Of a stretch of DNA of 64,000 nt, positions 34,754 to 43,015 are shown in pieces. Numbering within the stretch: position 1 is the stretch's first letter; each line of letters opens with the position of its first letter. The DNA comes from Bog-532 sp963720945 (lineage in GTDB: Bacteria; Actinomycetota; Actinomycetes; Streptosporangiales; Streptosporangiaceae), in contig CAVRHH010000031.1 of the NCBI GenBank assembly GCA_963720945.1, forward strand, positions 496,001 through 560,000. The letters are read 5' to 3'. Under the pieces are notes generated by a model that saw nothing but the letters and a program-made list of their open reading frames with translations, had not been told where the DNA came from and did not search any database. The position numbers and the translations under genes were made by a program.

Positions 34754-35257
34754 TCAGTCGCCGGTGGCGGGAGCGGCCTCGCCGCAGCCCTGGTCGGCGG
34801 CCTCGCATGCGGCGATCTCGGGGTCGTCGGGGCCCGCGCCGGGCGCGTGCCTGGCGTCGTAGGCCGCCTGCGCGGCGTGGATGTCGGCGACGTGGCCGTC
34901 GGCCCAGTCGATGAGCTGCTCGATCGTGTGAAGTAGCGTGGCGCCCATCGGCGTAAGCTCGTAATCGACCCGCGGCGGGATCACCGGGTGAATGGTGCGC
35001 CGGACCAGCCCGTCGCGTTCCAGCCCGCGCAGGGTGACGGTTAGCATCCTGCCGGTAATCCCCTCGATACTGCGGCGCAGCTCACTGAACCGGTGGCTGC
35101 CCTGGCCCAGCCGGTCGATCACCATGACGGACCACTTGTCGCCAACCCGGTGCAGCACCTCGCGCGCCCGGCAGCCCGACAGCGGCGGCCGCGCCGAGCG
35201 TGGGCGGGACGCACCCTCGCCCACCTGCGGTGTCCCGTTGATGTCGGTTACTGCCAT
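34754..35257 (-). CDS. HxlR-family winged-helix regulator
   Basis: 167 residues. The HxlR wHTH reads CRAREVLHRVGDKWSVMVID, HRFSELRRSIEGITGRMLTV and LRGLERDGLVRRTIHPVIPP with the VDYELTPMG wing. Cys near the start (GCRAREVL) is the redox-sensing position in HypR/QorR-like members. C-terminal tail rich in Asp/Ala with two Cys. It is divergent from yceI, and two inverted half-site repeats lie in the 139-bp gap, so it probably controls both. Confidence 0.9.
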   Translation of the reverse strand: MAVTDINGTPQVGEGASRPRSARPPLSGCRAREVLHRVGDKWSVMVIDRLGQGSHRFSELRRSIEGITGRMLTVTLRGLERDGLVRRTIHPVIPPRVDYELTPMGATLLHTIEQLIDWADGHVADIHAAQAAYDARHAPGAGPDDPEIAACEAADQGCGEAAPATGD

Positions 35258-35287
35258 GTAACTAGGATACAGCCGATCCGCCGAAAC

Positions 35288-35337
35288 TTGAATCTTCAAC
35301 CGAAAACTTGACGCTTCAAATAGTTAGTGGTTACTAT
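35288..35337 (+). promoter_or_regulatory. Tandem HxlR operators over the yceI promoter
   Basis: Two copies of ACTTGA-nn-CTTCAA: TTGAATCTTCAA at 35288-35299 and TTGACGCTTCAA at 35308-35319, 20 bp apart, so on the same helix face. The second provides the -35 TTGACG (35308-35313), spaced 18 bp from the -10 TACTAT (35332-35337) of yceI. A bound dimer there would block the polymerase. Confidence 0.75.
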
Positions 35338-35396
35338 AAAGAACCTAAGCACAGCCGAGAACTACGCGAGCAGAGAACGAAACGATAGGAGAGGCC

Positions 35397-35957
35397 ATGA
35401 GCACCGCCGCTACTGAGATCCCCGGTTACGTCGCCGGCACGTGGGCGATCGACCCCATCCACTCCGAGGTCGGCTTCAGCGCCCGGCACATGATGGTCAG
35501 CAAGGTCCGCGGCAAGTTCGAGAAGGTGGAGGGCAGCTTCACCACCGGGCCCGACCCGCTGCAGTCCACCGTGACCGCCACCATCGACGCCTCCTCGATC
35601 ACCACCAGCCACAACGACCGCGACAACCACGTCCGCAGCGAGGACTTCCTGCACGTCGAGAAGCACCCCACCATCACCTTCCAGTCCACCGGCGTGCGCC
35701 AGGACGGCGACGACTTCCTGCTCGACGGGAACCTCACGATCAAGGAGGTCACCCGCCCGGTCACGCTCAAGCTGGAGATCAACGGCTTCGGCCCGGACCC
35801 CTTCGGCGGCACGCGGGCCGGCTTCTCCGCCAAGGGTGAGATCAGCCGCAAGGACTTCGGTGTGAACTTCAACGGCGTGATCCCCGGCACCAACGGCGCC
35901 GTGGTCAGCGACAAGGTCTCCCTGGACCTCGAGATCGAGGGCGTCCTCCAGAAGTAG
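35397..35957 (+). CDS. YceI-family lipid-binding protein
   Basis: 186 residues without signal peptide, YceI lipocalin-like barrel: WAIDPIHSEVGFSARHMMVS at the N-terminus, GSFTTGPDPLQSTVTATIDA, SEDFLHVEKHPTITFQSTGV and SRKDFGVNFNGVIPG. Such proteins bind polyprenyl or other lipids; in actinobacteria they are often cytosolic and stress- or quinone-inducible. AGGAGAGG precedes ATG 35397. Its expression is probably governed by the divergent HxlR gene. Confidence 0.92.
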   Translation: MSTAATEIPGYVAGTWAIDPIHSEVGFSARHMMVSKVRGKFEKVEGSFTTGPDPLQSTVTATIDASSITTSHNDRDNHVRSEDFLHVEKHPTITFQSTGVRQDGDDFLLDGNLTIKEVTRPVTLKLEINGFGPDPFGGTRAGFSAKGEISRKDFGVNFNGVIPGTNGAVVSDKVSLDLEIEGVLQK

Positions 35958-35990
35958 GGCCCGCCGGGTCATCAGCCCCGCAACTGCGCC

Positions 35991-36032
35991 ACGATGGCGC
36001 CACCGCTATAACGTCCACGGTGGCGCCATCGT
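35991..36032 (+). terminator. Terminator after yceI
   Basis: Perfect 15-bp stem (35991-36005 with 36018-36032; arm ACGATGGCGCCACCG) and a 12-nt loop, 34 nt past the yceI stop and before the convergent remnant that ends at 36071. Confidence 0.85.
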
Positions 36033-36070
36033 CGTCGTCGGCGGGCCCCCGGGGGGACGGGGGCGGGCGG

Positions 36071-36570
36071 CTAGCCCAGGCCGGTCTTGTAGGCGGCGCT
36101 GACGTCCGAGGCGGTGATGTGCGTCGGGGCCAGCCCCCACTTGTTCGTGATGGCCGCGGCCGCCTGCCAGTCCGCGGCCGGCATGCTGCAGCCGGTGTCC
36201 ACCCCGGCCGTCGCCGAGTCGTCGATCACCGACGGGCTCAGGCCGCTGCTGTAGATGTTCGCGATGTCCTTCAGGGCGGCCGGCTGTTTCTGGCTCAGCG
36301 CGGCCTGCCCGGACTCGACGGCCTGCAGGAACTGCCGCACGGCGGCCGGATGGGAGCTGGCGTAGCTTTCCGACGTGGCCAGCACGTCGTACTGGATGTT
36401 GGCCAGCTCCGGCTGCGCCGAGGTGTCGAACGCGATCACGCCGGAATGGTCGGCGAGCGACTCCTGCGGGATGGGGACGTCCTCGAAGTACCCGGCAATC
36501 TCGCCGTGCGCCAGCGCCTCGACATCGGAGCTGCTCTGAATGGCGATCCACGGCGCGACTGCGACTTTCC
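36071..36570 (-). pseudogene. C-terminal half of an ABC-type sulfonate/nitrate substrate-binding protein
   Basis: Reading VAVAPWIAIQSSSDVEALAH, GEIAGYFEDVPIPQES, TSAQPELANIQYDVLATSES and SYASSHPAAVRQFLQAVESG, ending AAYKTGLG. This is the second lobe of an SsuA/TauA/ThiY-type periplasmic protein. It has no start, signal peptide or first lobe; its 5' end is joined at about 36.57 kb to the 3' end of the truncated tauD. The neighbour points to taurine/sulfonate uptake. Confidence 0.7.
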
Positions 36571-37368
36571 GTAGTCGTGCACGCCGGCGTGCAGCGTCGT
36601 CCGGTGATCCCAGAACGCGATGTCGCCGAGCGTCCAGTTCCACCGGATGACGAATTCCGGCTTGAGCTGCTGCCGGAAGATGAGGCCCAGGACCGCGTCG
36701 CTCTCGTCCTTGGACAGGCCCTGAATGCGCAGGGTGTGCTGCGCGCTCGCCCAGTAGTACGCCCGGCCCGTATCGGCAAGCCGGCGGACCAGGGGGTGGA
36801 TGTGCGGCGACAGCTGTTTCTTCTGGTCCGCTAGCTCCGCCGCGCTCAGCGGGCGGCCGAAGGTTGCCTCGTACCGCCGGGACCGCTCCTCGTCGCCGAG
36901 GTAATAGTCCGGGTGCACGTGGTAGGCGTACAGGCCCTCGAGCAGCGTCTTGACCGGCTCGCTCAGCGCCTCATAGCTCGCCACGAGGTCCGCCCACATG
37001 GTGTCACCGCCCACGCTGGGCAGCTCGAGCATCTGAAGCATCGCGAAGGAGGGCTGGTCTTCCCGGTACATGAGGTCGCTGTGGAAGTGCGAGACGACCT
37101 TGATGTCGGTCAGGCCGCTCTGCTCGTACTCGTGGTCGAACCGGTTCGGGCCCTGGAACGGAGCGCCGAAGTACGACGCCAGCCGCGCGTGCTGGTCCTC
37201 GTCCAGGTGCTGGCCGGTCAGGAACAGCACCTTGTATTCCAGGATGGCCTTGCTGAGCTGATCGACCACGTCGTCGTCCAGCGGGTCCCGGGCGTTGAGG
37301 CCATCGACCCGGGCGCCGAACGACGGCGTAAGCGGGGAGATCTTGACTGCCTGCAGGGTCGACGACAT
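36571..37368 (-). pseudogene. tauD: tauD-like 2OG dioxygenase, 3' end replaced
   Basis: ATG 37368 (GGAAGGAAAC upstream) encodes TauD-type residues: LTPSFGARVDGLNARDPL, iron ligands in VVSHFHSDLMY (His-x-Asp) and HAGVHDYG (distal His), PSVGGDTMWADLVASYEAL, EFVIRWNWTLGDIAFWDHRT. Right after HDYG the frame continues into an out-of-frame reading of the substrate-binding-protein remnant and stops at 36436. The C-terminal Arg that binds 2-oxoglutarate, normally about 15 residues after the last His, is lost, so the chimera is probably inactive. TauD converts taurine to sulfite and aminoacetaldehyde. Confidence 0.8.
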
Positions 37369-37574
37369 GCCGTTTCCTTCCTCGAAATGAAGCCGCTGCG
37401 CTGGCGATAGCCATTCCGGGAGGCGCGTCCCTCCCAGAGGGACATCGGTTAGTTAGTCGGAACGTAATATGGTTAGACCTTCACGTCAAGATTCCGCCGC
37501 TACCTATGGCGAGACGGTTGTAACCGGCCAGCGAGGCCGGGCGTCCGCCGCTCCGGCCGGCTCCGGCGCAGCGG

Positions 37575-37910
37575 CCGTGGCGTCCCACCCCGGAGGCGGT
37601 GTTCGCTGCGGCGGCACGCGGGGACACCGCCGCGGTGGAGACCGTGCACGCGATCGCGGCCCGGTTCGCCCGGGGGCTGGCCCCGGTCCTGCTCGTGCTC
37701 GACCCCGATCTGGTCGTCATCGGCGCCGGGGTCCCCCGGGCCGGATCTGCGCTGCTGCAGGCGATCGGGGCCAGCGTGGGCCCGCTGACCCTGATCCGGC
37801 CGCGCCTGGAACTGTCCCGGCTGGGCGACGAGGCGGTGACGCTGGGCGCGGTGGAACTGGCGCTGGCGGACGCCGAACGGAGGCTGCTGCCGGCGAGGAC
37901 CGTCTTAAGA
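37575..37910 (+). pseudogene. C-terminal fragment of a ROK-family sugar kinase/regulator
   Basis: A frame with no start reads FAAAARGDTAAVETVHAIAA, then ARGLAPVLLVLDPDLVVIGA and RLGDEAVTLGAVELALADAE, the C-terminal lobe of ROK glucokinases or repressors. The N-terminal ATP and zinc motifs are missing and the original stop seems to be lost by a frame slip at 37.9 kb; another frame ends just before the ferredoxin reductase. Confidence 0.5.
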
Positions 37911-37977
37911 TGGCGCTACCCGGCGATCCCCGTTCGAAGCGCGCCCGGTGATTCCGCAGCCAACGGAGGCGAGTGCG

Positions 37978-39216
37978 ATGCCCTCAGGACCCACCTTTGT
38001 AATCGTCGGCGCCTCACTCGGCGGAGCCAGGGCGGCGGAGGCGCTGCGGGACGGCGGCTTCGAGGGCCAGATCGTGCTCATCGGCGCCGAGGAGCACTAC
38101 CCATACGAGCGGCCGCCGCTGTCCAAGGGCTACCTCCAGGGCAGCGACGAGCGGAAGTCGATCTTCGTCCACGACGACGACTGGTACGCGGCCAACGCGA
38201 TCGACCTGCGGCTCGGCACCTCGGTGACGGGTATCGACCGGGACCTGCGCCAGGTCGGGTTGGTCAGCGGGGAAACCATCGGCTACGACAAGCTGCTGCT
38301 GACCACCGGCGCGCAGCCGGTCCGGCTGCCGGTCCCTGGCGCGGACGCGAACGGGGTCATGTACCTGCGGACGGTGGACGACAGTGACCGGCTGCGCGAG
38401 ACGCTGGCGGCCGCGTCGCGCGTCGCGGTCGTGGGCGCCGGCTGGATCGGGCTGGAGGTCGCCGCCGCAGCCCGGAACGCCGGGGTGGCCGTGACCGTCA
38501 TCGAAGCAGCGGAACTTCCGCTGCTGGGGGTGCTCGGCCCGGAGGCGGCCCGGATCTTCCTGGACCTGCACCGTGAGCACGACGTGGACTTCCGCCCCAG
38601 CGCGCAGGTGACCGAGATCCAGGTCAGCGCGGACGGGGCCACCGGGGTCCGGCTGCCCGACGGTACCTCGATCGGCGCCGACGCGGTGATCGCCGGGATC
38701 GGCGTAAGGCCCGTCACCGGGCTGGCCGGCGCGGCCGGGCTCGACGTGCGGGACGGGATCGTCACCGACGCGGCGCTGCGCACCTCGGACCCGGCCATCC
38801 ACGCGGCCGGTGACGCCGCGCTGGCCTACCATCCGCTGTTCGGCACGCACCTGCGCGTGGAGCACTGGTCCAACGCGCGGCACCAGCCCGTCGCCGCGGC
38901 GCGCTCGATGCTGGGCCAGGAGGTGGCCTACGACCGGTTGCCGTACTTCTACAGCGACCAGTACGACCTCGGCATGGAGTACACGGGGTACGTGCCGCGG
39001 GGCGGTTACGACCAGGTGGTGTTCCGCGGCGACGTCGGCAAGCGCGAGTTCATCGCGTTCTGGCTGTCCGGCGGGCGTGTGCTGGCCGGCATGAACGTCA
39101 ACGTCTGGGACGTCACCGACCAGATCGGGCAGCTCATCCGCGACGGACGGCCCGTTGATCCGGGCCGGCTCGCAGATCCGGGCGTTCCGCTGGCCGAAAC
39201 GACCGCGGGGTCCTGA
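37978..39216 (+). CDS. FAD-dependent ferredoxin/rubredoxin reductase
   Basis: 412 residues. N-terminal FAD motif VIVGASLGGARAAEALRDGG, EEHYPYERPPLSKGYLQG, NADH motif VAVVGAGWIGLEVAAAARNA and the closing VRPVTGLAGAAGL, HAAGDAALAYHPLFG plus the C-terminal reductase domain (YDRLPYFYSDQYDLGMEYTG). It matches the reductases that feed P450s or Rieske oxygenases with electrons through a ferredoxin. No ferredoxin or oxygenase lies adjacent. GGAGG precedes ATG 37978. Ends in a strong terminator hairpin. Confidence 0.92.
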   Translation: MPSGPTFVIVGASLGGARAAEALRDGGFEGQIVLIGAEEHYPYERPPLSKGYLQGSDERKSIFVHDDDWYAANAIDLRLGTSVTGIDRDLRQVGLVSGETIGYDKLLLTTGAQPVRLPVPGADANGVMYLRTVDDSDRLRETLAAASRVAVVGAGWIGLEVAAAARNAGVAVTVIEAAELPLLGVLGPEAARIFLDLHREHDVDFRPSAQVTEIQVSADGATGVRLPDGTSIGADAVIAGIGVRPVTGLAGAAGLDVRDGIVTDAALRTSDPAIHAAGDAALAYHPLFGTHLRVEHWSNARHQPVAAARSMLGQEVAYDRLPYFYSDQYDLGMEYTGYVPRGGYDQVVFRGDVGKREFIAFWLSGGRVLAGMNVNVWDVTDQIGQLIRDGRPVDPGRLADPGVPLAETTAGS

Positions 39217-39256
39217 GCGCTGCCCGGTCCGGTTCTCCCGGGCCGGGCAGCGCTCA
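39214..39256. terminator. Convergent terminator containing the ferredoxin-reductase stop codon
   Basis: Perfect 14-bp stem (39214-39227 with 39243-39256; arm TGAGCGCTGCCCGG). The first three bases are the TGA stop. It serves the reductase and the GntR gene that ends at 39263. Confidence 0.85.
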
Positions 39257-39262
39257 GCGCGT

Positions 39263-40072
39263 TCAGCGGCCCAGCCGGTGCGCGGTCCGTTCCAGGTGCT
39301 CGCGCATGATCGTCGACGCGGCGGACGTGTCACGGCGGCGCACAGCCTCGATGAACCTCTCGTGTTCCTGGGTGCCGAGGATGCCCATTTCCGGGGCGGC
39401 GTCCCGGGCCCGCTGCAGCGACATCAGCAGCGGCCCGCGGAACGACTCGATCATCATCACCACGGCCGGGTTGTGCGTGGCCTGCGCCACCCGGATGTGG
39501 AACTCCAGCGACATGTCCATCGAATAATCGCCGGCCGTGATGGCCGCCTCCGACCGCGCGCAAATGCCTTCCAGGTCGGCCAGGTCTTCCTCGGTAGCCC
39601 GCTCGCACACCAGCGGGACGATGCCGGTCTCGAGGATCATCCGGACCTCGGTCACGTCGGCCGCGCTGATCACGGACAGCGTCAGCAGGTCGGCGAGGCC
39701 TTCCCCCACCCGGTCGCTGGACGGCACGGTGACGAACGCCCCGCCCCGGGCGCCCACCCGGATCTCGACCAGCCCGCTGGATTCGAGCATCCGCAGCGCC
39801 TCACGTACGGTGACCCGGCTGACGCCGAAGCGCTCACACAGATCCCGTTCGGGCGGCAGCCGGTCGCCCGGCTTGAGCTGCCCCTGCCGCATGAGCAGCC
39901 GGATCTGCTCGACGATGATCTCGGAGATCCGGCCCACGCTGACCCGGCTGAACAGGCCCGCCTGAGCCGGTTCGGGGACCTGCACGGGAGGGGAGACCCG
40001 CGCGGGCGGGGTGGCAGCCGGGGAGGGGACAGCGGCCTCCCTGGGCTGCACGGTTTCGCGCGACCCGGCCAT
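39263..40072 (-). CDS. GntR/FadR-family (FCD) regulator
   Basis: 269 residues. A Pro/Ala-rich N-terminus is followed by a GntR winged helix (LKPGDRLPPERDLCERFGVS, then RVTVREALRMLESSGLVEIR) and an FCD all-helical effector domain with the metal site pattern (LEFHIRVAQATHNPAVVMMI, EHERFIEAVRRRD, EHLERTAHRLG). FCD members respond to carboxylic acids or fatty acyl-CoA, which suits a catabolic region. AAGGAGG lies 6 nt before ATG 40072. Confidence 0.92.
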   Translation of the reverse strand: MAGSRETVQPREAAVPSPAATPPARVSPPVQVPEPAQAGLFSRVSVGRISEIIVEQIRLLMRQGQLKPGDRLPPERDLCERFGVSRVTVREALRMLESSGLVEIRVGARGGAFVTVPSSDRVGEGLADLLTLSVISAADVTEVRMILETGIVPLVCERATEEDLADLEGICARSEAAITAGDYSMDMSLEFHIRVAQATHNPAVVMMIESFRGPLLMSLQRARDAAPEMGILGTQEHERFIEAVRRRDTSAASTIMREHLERTAHRLGR

Positions 40073-40492
40073 CCGCCTTCCTCCTTAGGGATGAGTGCTA
40101 TGTGACGTTCGCGAGTTGTGGCACGATACCCGCGTCAAGCGACGCGGCTTTACGGACACAGTTAAAGCGCTCACTTTATGTTAGGGATTATGGTTCGGCC
40201 AATCAATGCGGGTTTCCGCTGAACACTTCCGCGTTCTCCCGTGTTCCTCGCGCCCGGATCCCTGCCTTCCGCCGAACGTCCGCCCCCGTTCCGGCCGCCC
40301 GTGGCTCCAGCGCACCAGAACGCTCCCGAACCCGCCCCGCCTCCGGCGCACATAGGCCCGGCGCCGTCACGGACCGGCTCACCTCCCCGGGAAGGGGACC
40401 GGCACCGGCGGGCAGCCCGCCCCAGTGTTCACGCCCGCGCCGCGCCCCCGCACCGGTACGAGGTTGGGCAGAGTTTCCCGCAGATTGGCCTC
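40073..40492. other. Intergenic region between GntR gene and IS element
   Basis: 420 bp with no gene. Left part AT-rich (40105-40215), presumably the GntR promoter. At 40462-40483 lies one arm of a 22-bp inverted repeat whose partner is at 45270-45291. No target duplication for the IS found. Confidence 0.55.
40462..40483 (+). repeat. Left arm of a 22-bp inverted repeat flanking the IS and pentapeptide gene
   Basis: The core GGGCAGAGTTTCCC is the reverse complement, with one mismatch over 22 bp, of 45270-45291. The core AACTCTGCC is found again at 49142-49150 and 56611-56619. Confidence 0.8.
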
Positions 40493-42304
40493 GTCGTTTT
40501 TTTAGTTGGCAGTCTCGGGCGTGTCGTCGTGGTCCCTGTTTTCGCGCCCTGTTATGCCGGTGCGCCCTGTTATGCCGGTGATGATGATGCCGCGGGCGGC
40601 GGCGAGTTCCCGGAAGCGATCAGCGGAGATCCGGGGAGTGCCGGCGCGGGCGGTGATGCCGTGTTCTTCCAGAAGGGGGATGGCGCGGCGGGCGGCCTCG
40701 CTGATGGTGGTGCGGTCGGCGCCGAGGACCTGGCTGAGCGTGTCCCAGGTGATGCCCAGCCGCTGGCGGCAGGCGGCGGCGGCCACGACGGCCTCGAACG
40801 GGAGCTTCCAGGGAAGGCCGCCGCTGGTCTTGGTGCGGCGCGCGCCGCGGGCCAGGTGCAGGCGCTGCTCGCGGGCGGCCTGCCAGGGCACGGCCACGGC
40901 GGCGAGCAGGGCGGGGAAGTCGGTGACGCCGGCCAGGGCGGCCAGCGCTGCCAGCAGGGCGGGGTCCGGGCCGGCGGGGTCCGGCTCCGGCTCCGGCCCG
41001 GGGGCGGGCCGGGGGGCGGGCAGGACCGTGTAGTTCCATTCCCCGTGCGTGTCCTGCCGGCCCAGGATGCGGTCTTCGAGGTATCTCATCCGCTCGTCGC
41101 TGATCTTGATCCCGCCGGGGTATTGGTTCTCATCCAGGACGGCGGTGCATTTCAGGCCCTCACCGGTGATGGTGGCGGCGATGCCGGCCACCGCGTCTTC
41201 GGGGGTCATCAGGGGCCGGGCGCGCCAGGTGCGGGTGATGTGGCAGAACAGCCGGTGCTCGATCTGGTTCCACTTGGAGGTGCCGGGCGGGAAATGGCAC
41301 ACCCAGATCTCCAGCCCGGCCTGTTCCGCGAGCCTGGCCAGCTCGTCCTTCCACAGGCGGCACCGGTAGCCATTGGATCCGCCGGCATCAGCGGTGACCA
41401 GCAGCCGCCGCGCCCCCCGGTAGCGCAGGCTCCCCTCGCGCTGCCACCACAGCCGCAGCGCGCTCACCGCGAACGCGGCGGTGTCATGGCTGGTGCCGAC
41501 GGACGCGAACCCGCGATTGGCGGCGATGTCGTACACCCCGTACGGAGTGATCTTCCCCAGCTCCTCATCGGGGAAGTCATGGCCGCGGACCTTCACCGGG
41601 TCGCCCTTGCGCCGCCAGGTCCGGCCCGCCCGGCCGAACGGGCCGATCAGCTCCTCCTTCTTCTTCGCATCCACCGACACCACCGGGTCCCCGGCGGCCC
41701 GGAACTCCGCGATCATGGCGTTGATGTGGCGGAACTGGGCGTCCCGGTCCGGATGCTGCTTCCCCTCCAGGACCTTCGCCATTCCCTGCAGGCTGTAGCC
41801 GTCCTCGCGCATCATCCGCGCCAGCGCGTCCTTCTTGCACCGCAAGCCCCGCACGGCCATCTGCTGCTCCAGCTCCCGCAGCGACAGCGAGCACCACGTG
41901 ATCTCCGCTACCGGGTCCCCGCGCGTGGCCTCTTCCAGCAGGCCCCGCAGCGCCTCGCTTAACCTCGGCTGCGCCTCCTCCGCCTTCTTCCGGCCAGCGC
42001 CCGGCCGCCGCGCCCGCCCCGGCACCGGCTCCGCGCCGCCGGCCAGCTCTCCCGCGCCGGCCATCACCGTCGCCCGCGACACCCCGGCCGCTCCCGCGAT
42101 CACGGCCACCGCAGCCGCCAGCCCGCACCCCTCGCCAGCCGCGTACGCCCGGGCCTCCGACCCCAGGTACAGCCGCCACGTCCGCTCATCCATATGCGGC
42201 CGGACCTCCGCGAACTTGCCCGCCAGCACCGCGACCGCCGCCTCGCCAGGACCCATACCACAATCATGGCCGCCAGATCCCGCAATGTCAGGTAAATAAC
42301 CGAC
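40493..42304. mobile_element. ISAzo13-type insertion sequence
   Basis: One transposase gene fills the element. The ends are tentative: the left end (GTCGTTTTTTTAG at 40493) and the reverse complement of the right end (GTCGGTTATTTACC from 42304) are alike over about 26 bp with several mismatches. I see no clear target duplication, so the exact ends may be off by some bases. Confidence 0.5.
40502..42256 (-). CDS. ISAzo13-family DDE transposase with extra C-terminal HTH
   Basis: 584 residues from ATG 42256. N-terminal ~150 residues with helix-turn-helix (GVSRATVMAGAGELAGG). RNase H-like core: DPVVSVDAKKKEELIGPFGR (first Asp), RRLLVTADAGGSNGYR (second Asp), PPGTSKWNQIEHRLFCHITR with the Glu, matching the Rhodopirellula-type transposases. 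The core ends at HGEWNYTVLP. About 150 residues then follow: a Pro-rich linker and an HTH-like module (FEAVVAAAACRQRLGITWDT, then LSQVLGADRTTISEAARRAI). The gene is open and may be active. Longer starts on the same frame (up to 42529) have no support. Confidence 0.85.
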   Translation of the reverse strand: MGPGEAAVAVLAGKFAEVRPHMDERTWRLYLGSEARAYAAGEGCGLAAAVAVIAGAAGVSRATVMAGAGELAGGAEPVPGRARRPGAGRKKAEEAQPRLSEALRGLLEEATRGDPVAEITWCSLSLRELEQQMAVRGLRCKKDALARMMREDGYSLQGMAKVLEGKQHPDRDAQFRHINAMIAEFRAAGDPVVSVDAKKKEELIGPFGRAGRTWRRKGDPVKVRGHDFPDEELGKITPYGVYDIAANRGFASVGTSHDTAAFAVSALRLWWQREGSLRYRGARRLLVTADAGGSNGYRCRLWKDELARLAEQAGLEIWVCHFPPGTSKWNQIEHRLFCHITRTWRARPLMTPEDAVAGIAATITGEGLKCTAVLDENQYPGGIKISDERMRYLEDRILGRQDTHGEWNYTVLPAPRPAPGPEPEPDPAGPDPALLAALAALAGVTDFPALLAAVAVPWQAAREQRLHLARGARRTKTSGGLPWKLPFEAVVAAAACRQRLGITWDTLSQVLGADRTTISEAARRAIPLLEEHGITARAGTPRISADRFRELAAARGIIITGITGRTGITGRENRDHDDTPETAN

Positions 42305-43015
42305 GCGTCCATAGGGATGCAGAACAATCCCTGCCCAGCCCGGCCGACTCGTCGGCTGGTCATCGAGTGGACGGCTCGACTCGAAGGCACCAGGTGGACG
42401 CGGACAGCGTGACCGACCACCCCAGCTAAGGAAGGCAGGCACCGAGGAAGGCACACCGCCCGCAGGCCGGGGCCGATCGCGGCCGCACTCGTCCCCGGCC
42501 GCGCCCACAGGGCACGGAAGCAGCAGCAACCAGGAGGACGGCCCGCCCGCCCACCCCCACCGGCTCCGGCCGCACGGACCCCCATACCCAGCCGGGCCCC
42601 GCAGAAGACCGTCATAGCGCCCTGCGGGCCCTATCTTCTAATGCGGCGCCTGACGGCACCACGCCACCATGCCGGACATCCGTCCCCGGGATTCCCGGCA
42701 TACCCTCCGGCGCGCCAGGCTGCTAAACATGAACGCCGCGCGCCCCCGGCACCGGCCATCCAGCCAGCAACAACGCCGGTCCCCTACCGGACCCAGGGCA
42801 ACAGCGCCCAAATCTGGCCTGGCCCGCGGCACCGACTCCAGGCAGCCGGATGGCGTTCGCGCCTCGTCCCTGAGGCGTATTAACCAGGAACCGCACCCAC
42901 CGTGGAGCGCGGGATCTCCCGGTATCGGCAGGGCATGAGCTGGCAGCACGCAAAGATATGAAGCTGAAGACCTGGACACCTTACATATGCGCATACGCGC
43001 GGACACGGATGGCGA
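42305..43015. other. Non-coding DNA between IS element and pentapeptide-repeat gene
   Basis: 711 bp. I can see only short shadow frames without a start context, no family resemblance and no hairpin of note. The right end (42920-43015) is AT-richer and should hold the promoter of the next gene. Confidence 0.5.

Noticed and set aside
32346..34862. 838-codon plus-strand ORF across the crotonase and PIG-L genes
   Set aside because: Shadow reading; it begins inside the ECF fragment and has a typical Arg/Gly/His/Gln shadow composition.
37381..37470. Possible leader peptide or riboswitch before tauD
   Set aside because: A GGGAGG/CCTCCC stem and a short frame (MSLWEGRASRNGYRQRSGF) exist, but no known sulfur-riboswitch core or Cys-rich leader is visible.
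40241..41962. 573-codon plus-strand ORF over the IS
   Set aside because: Antisense to the transposase with its DDE motifs.
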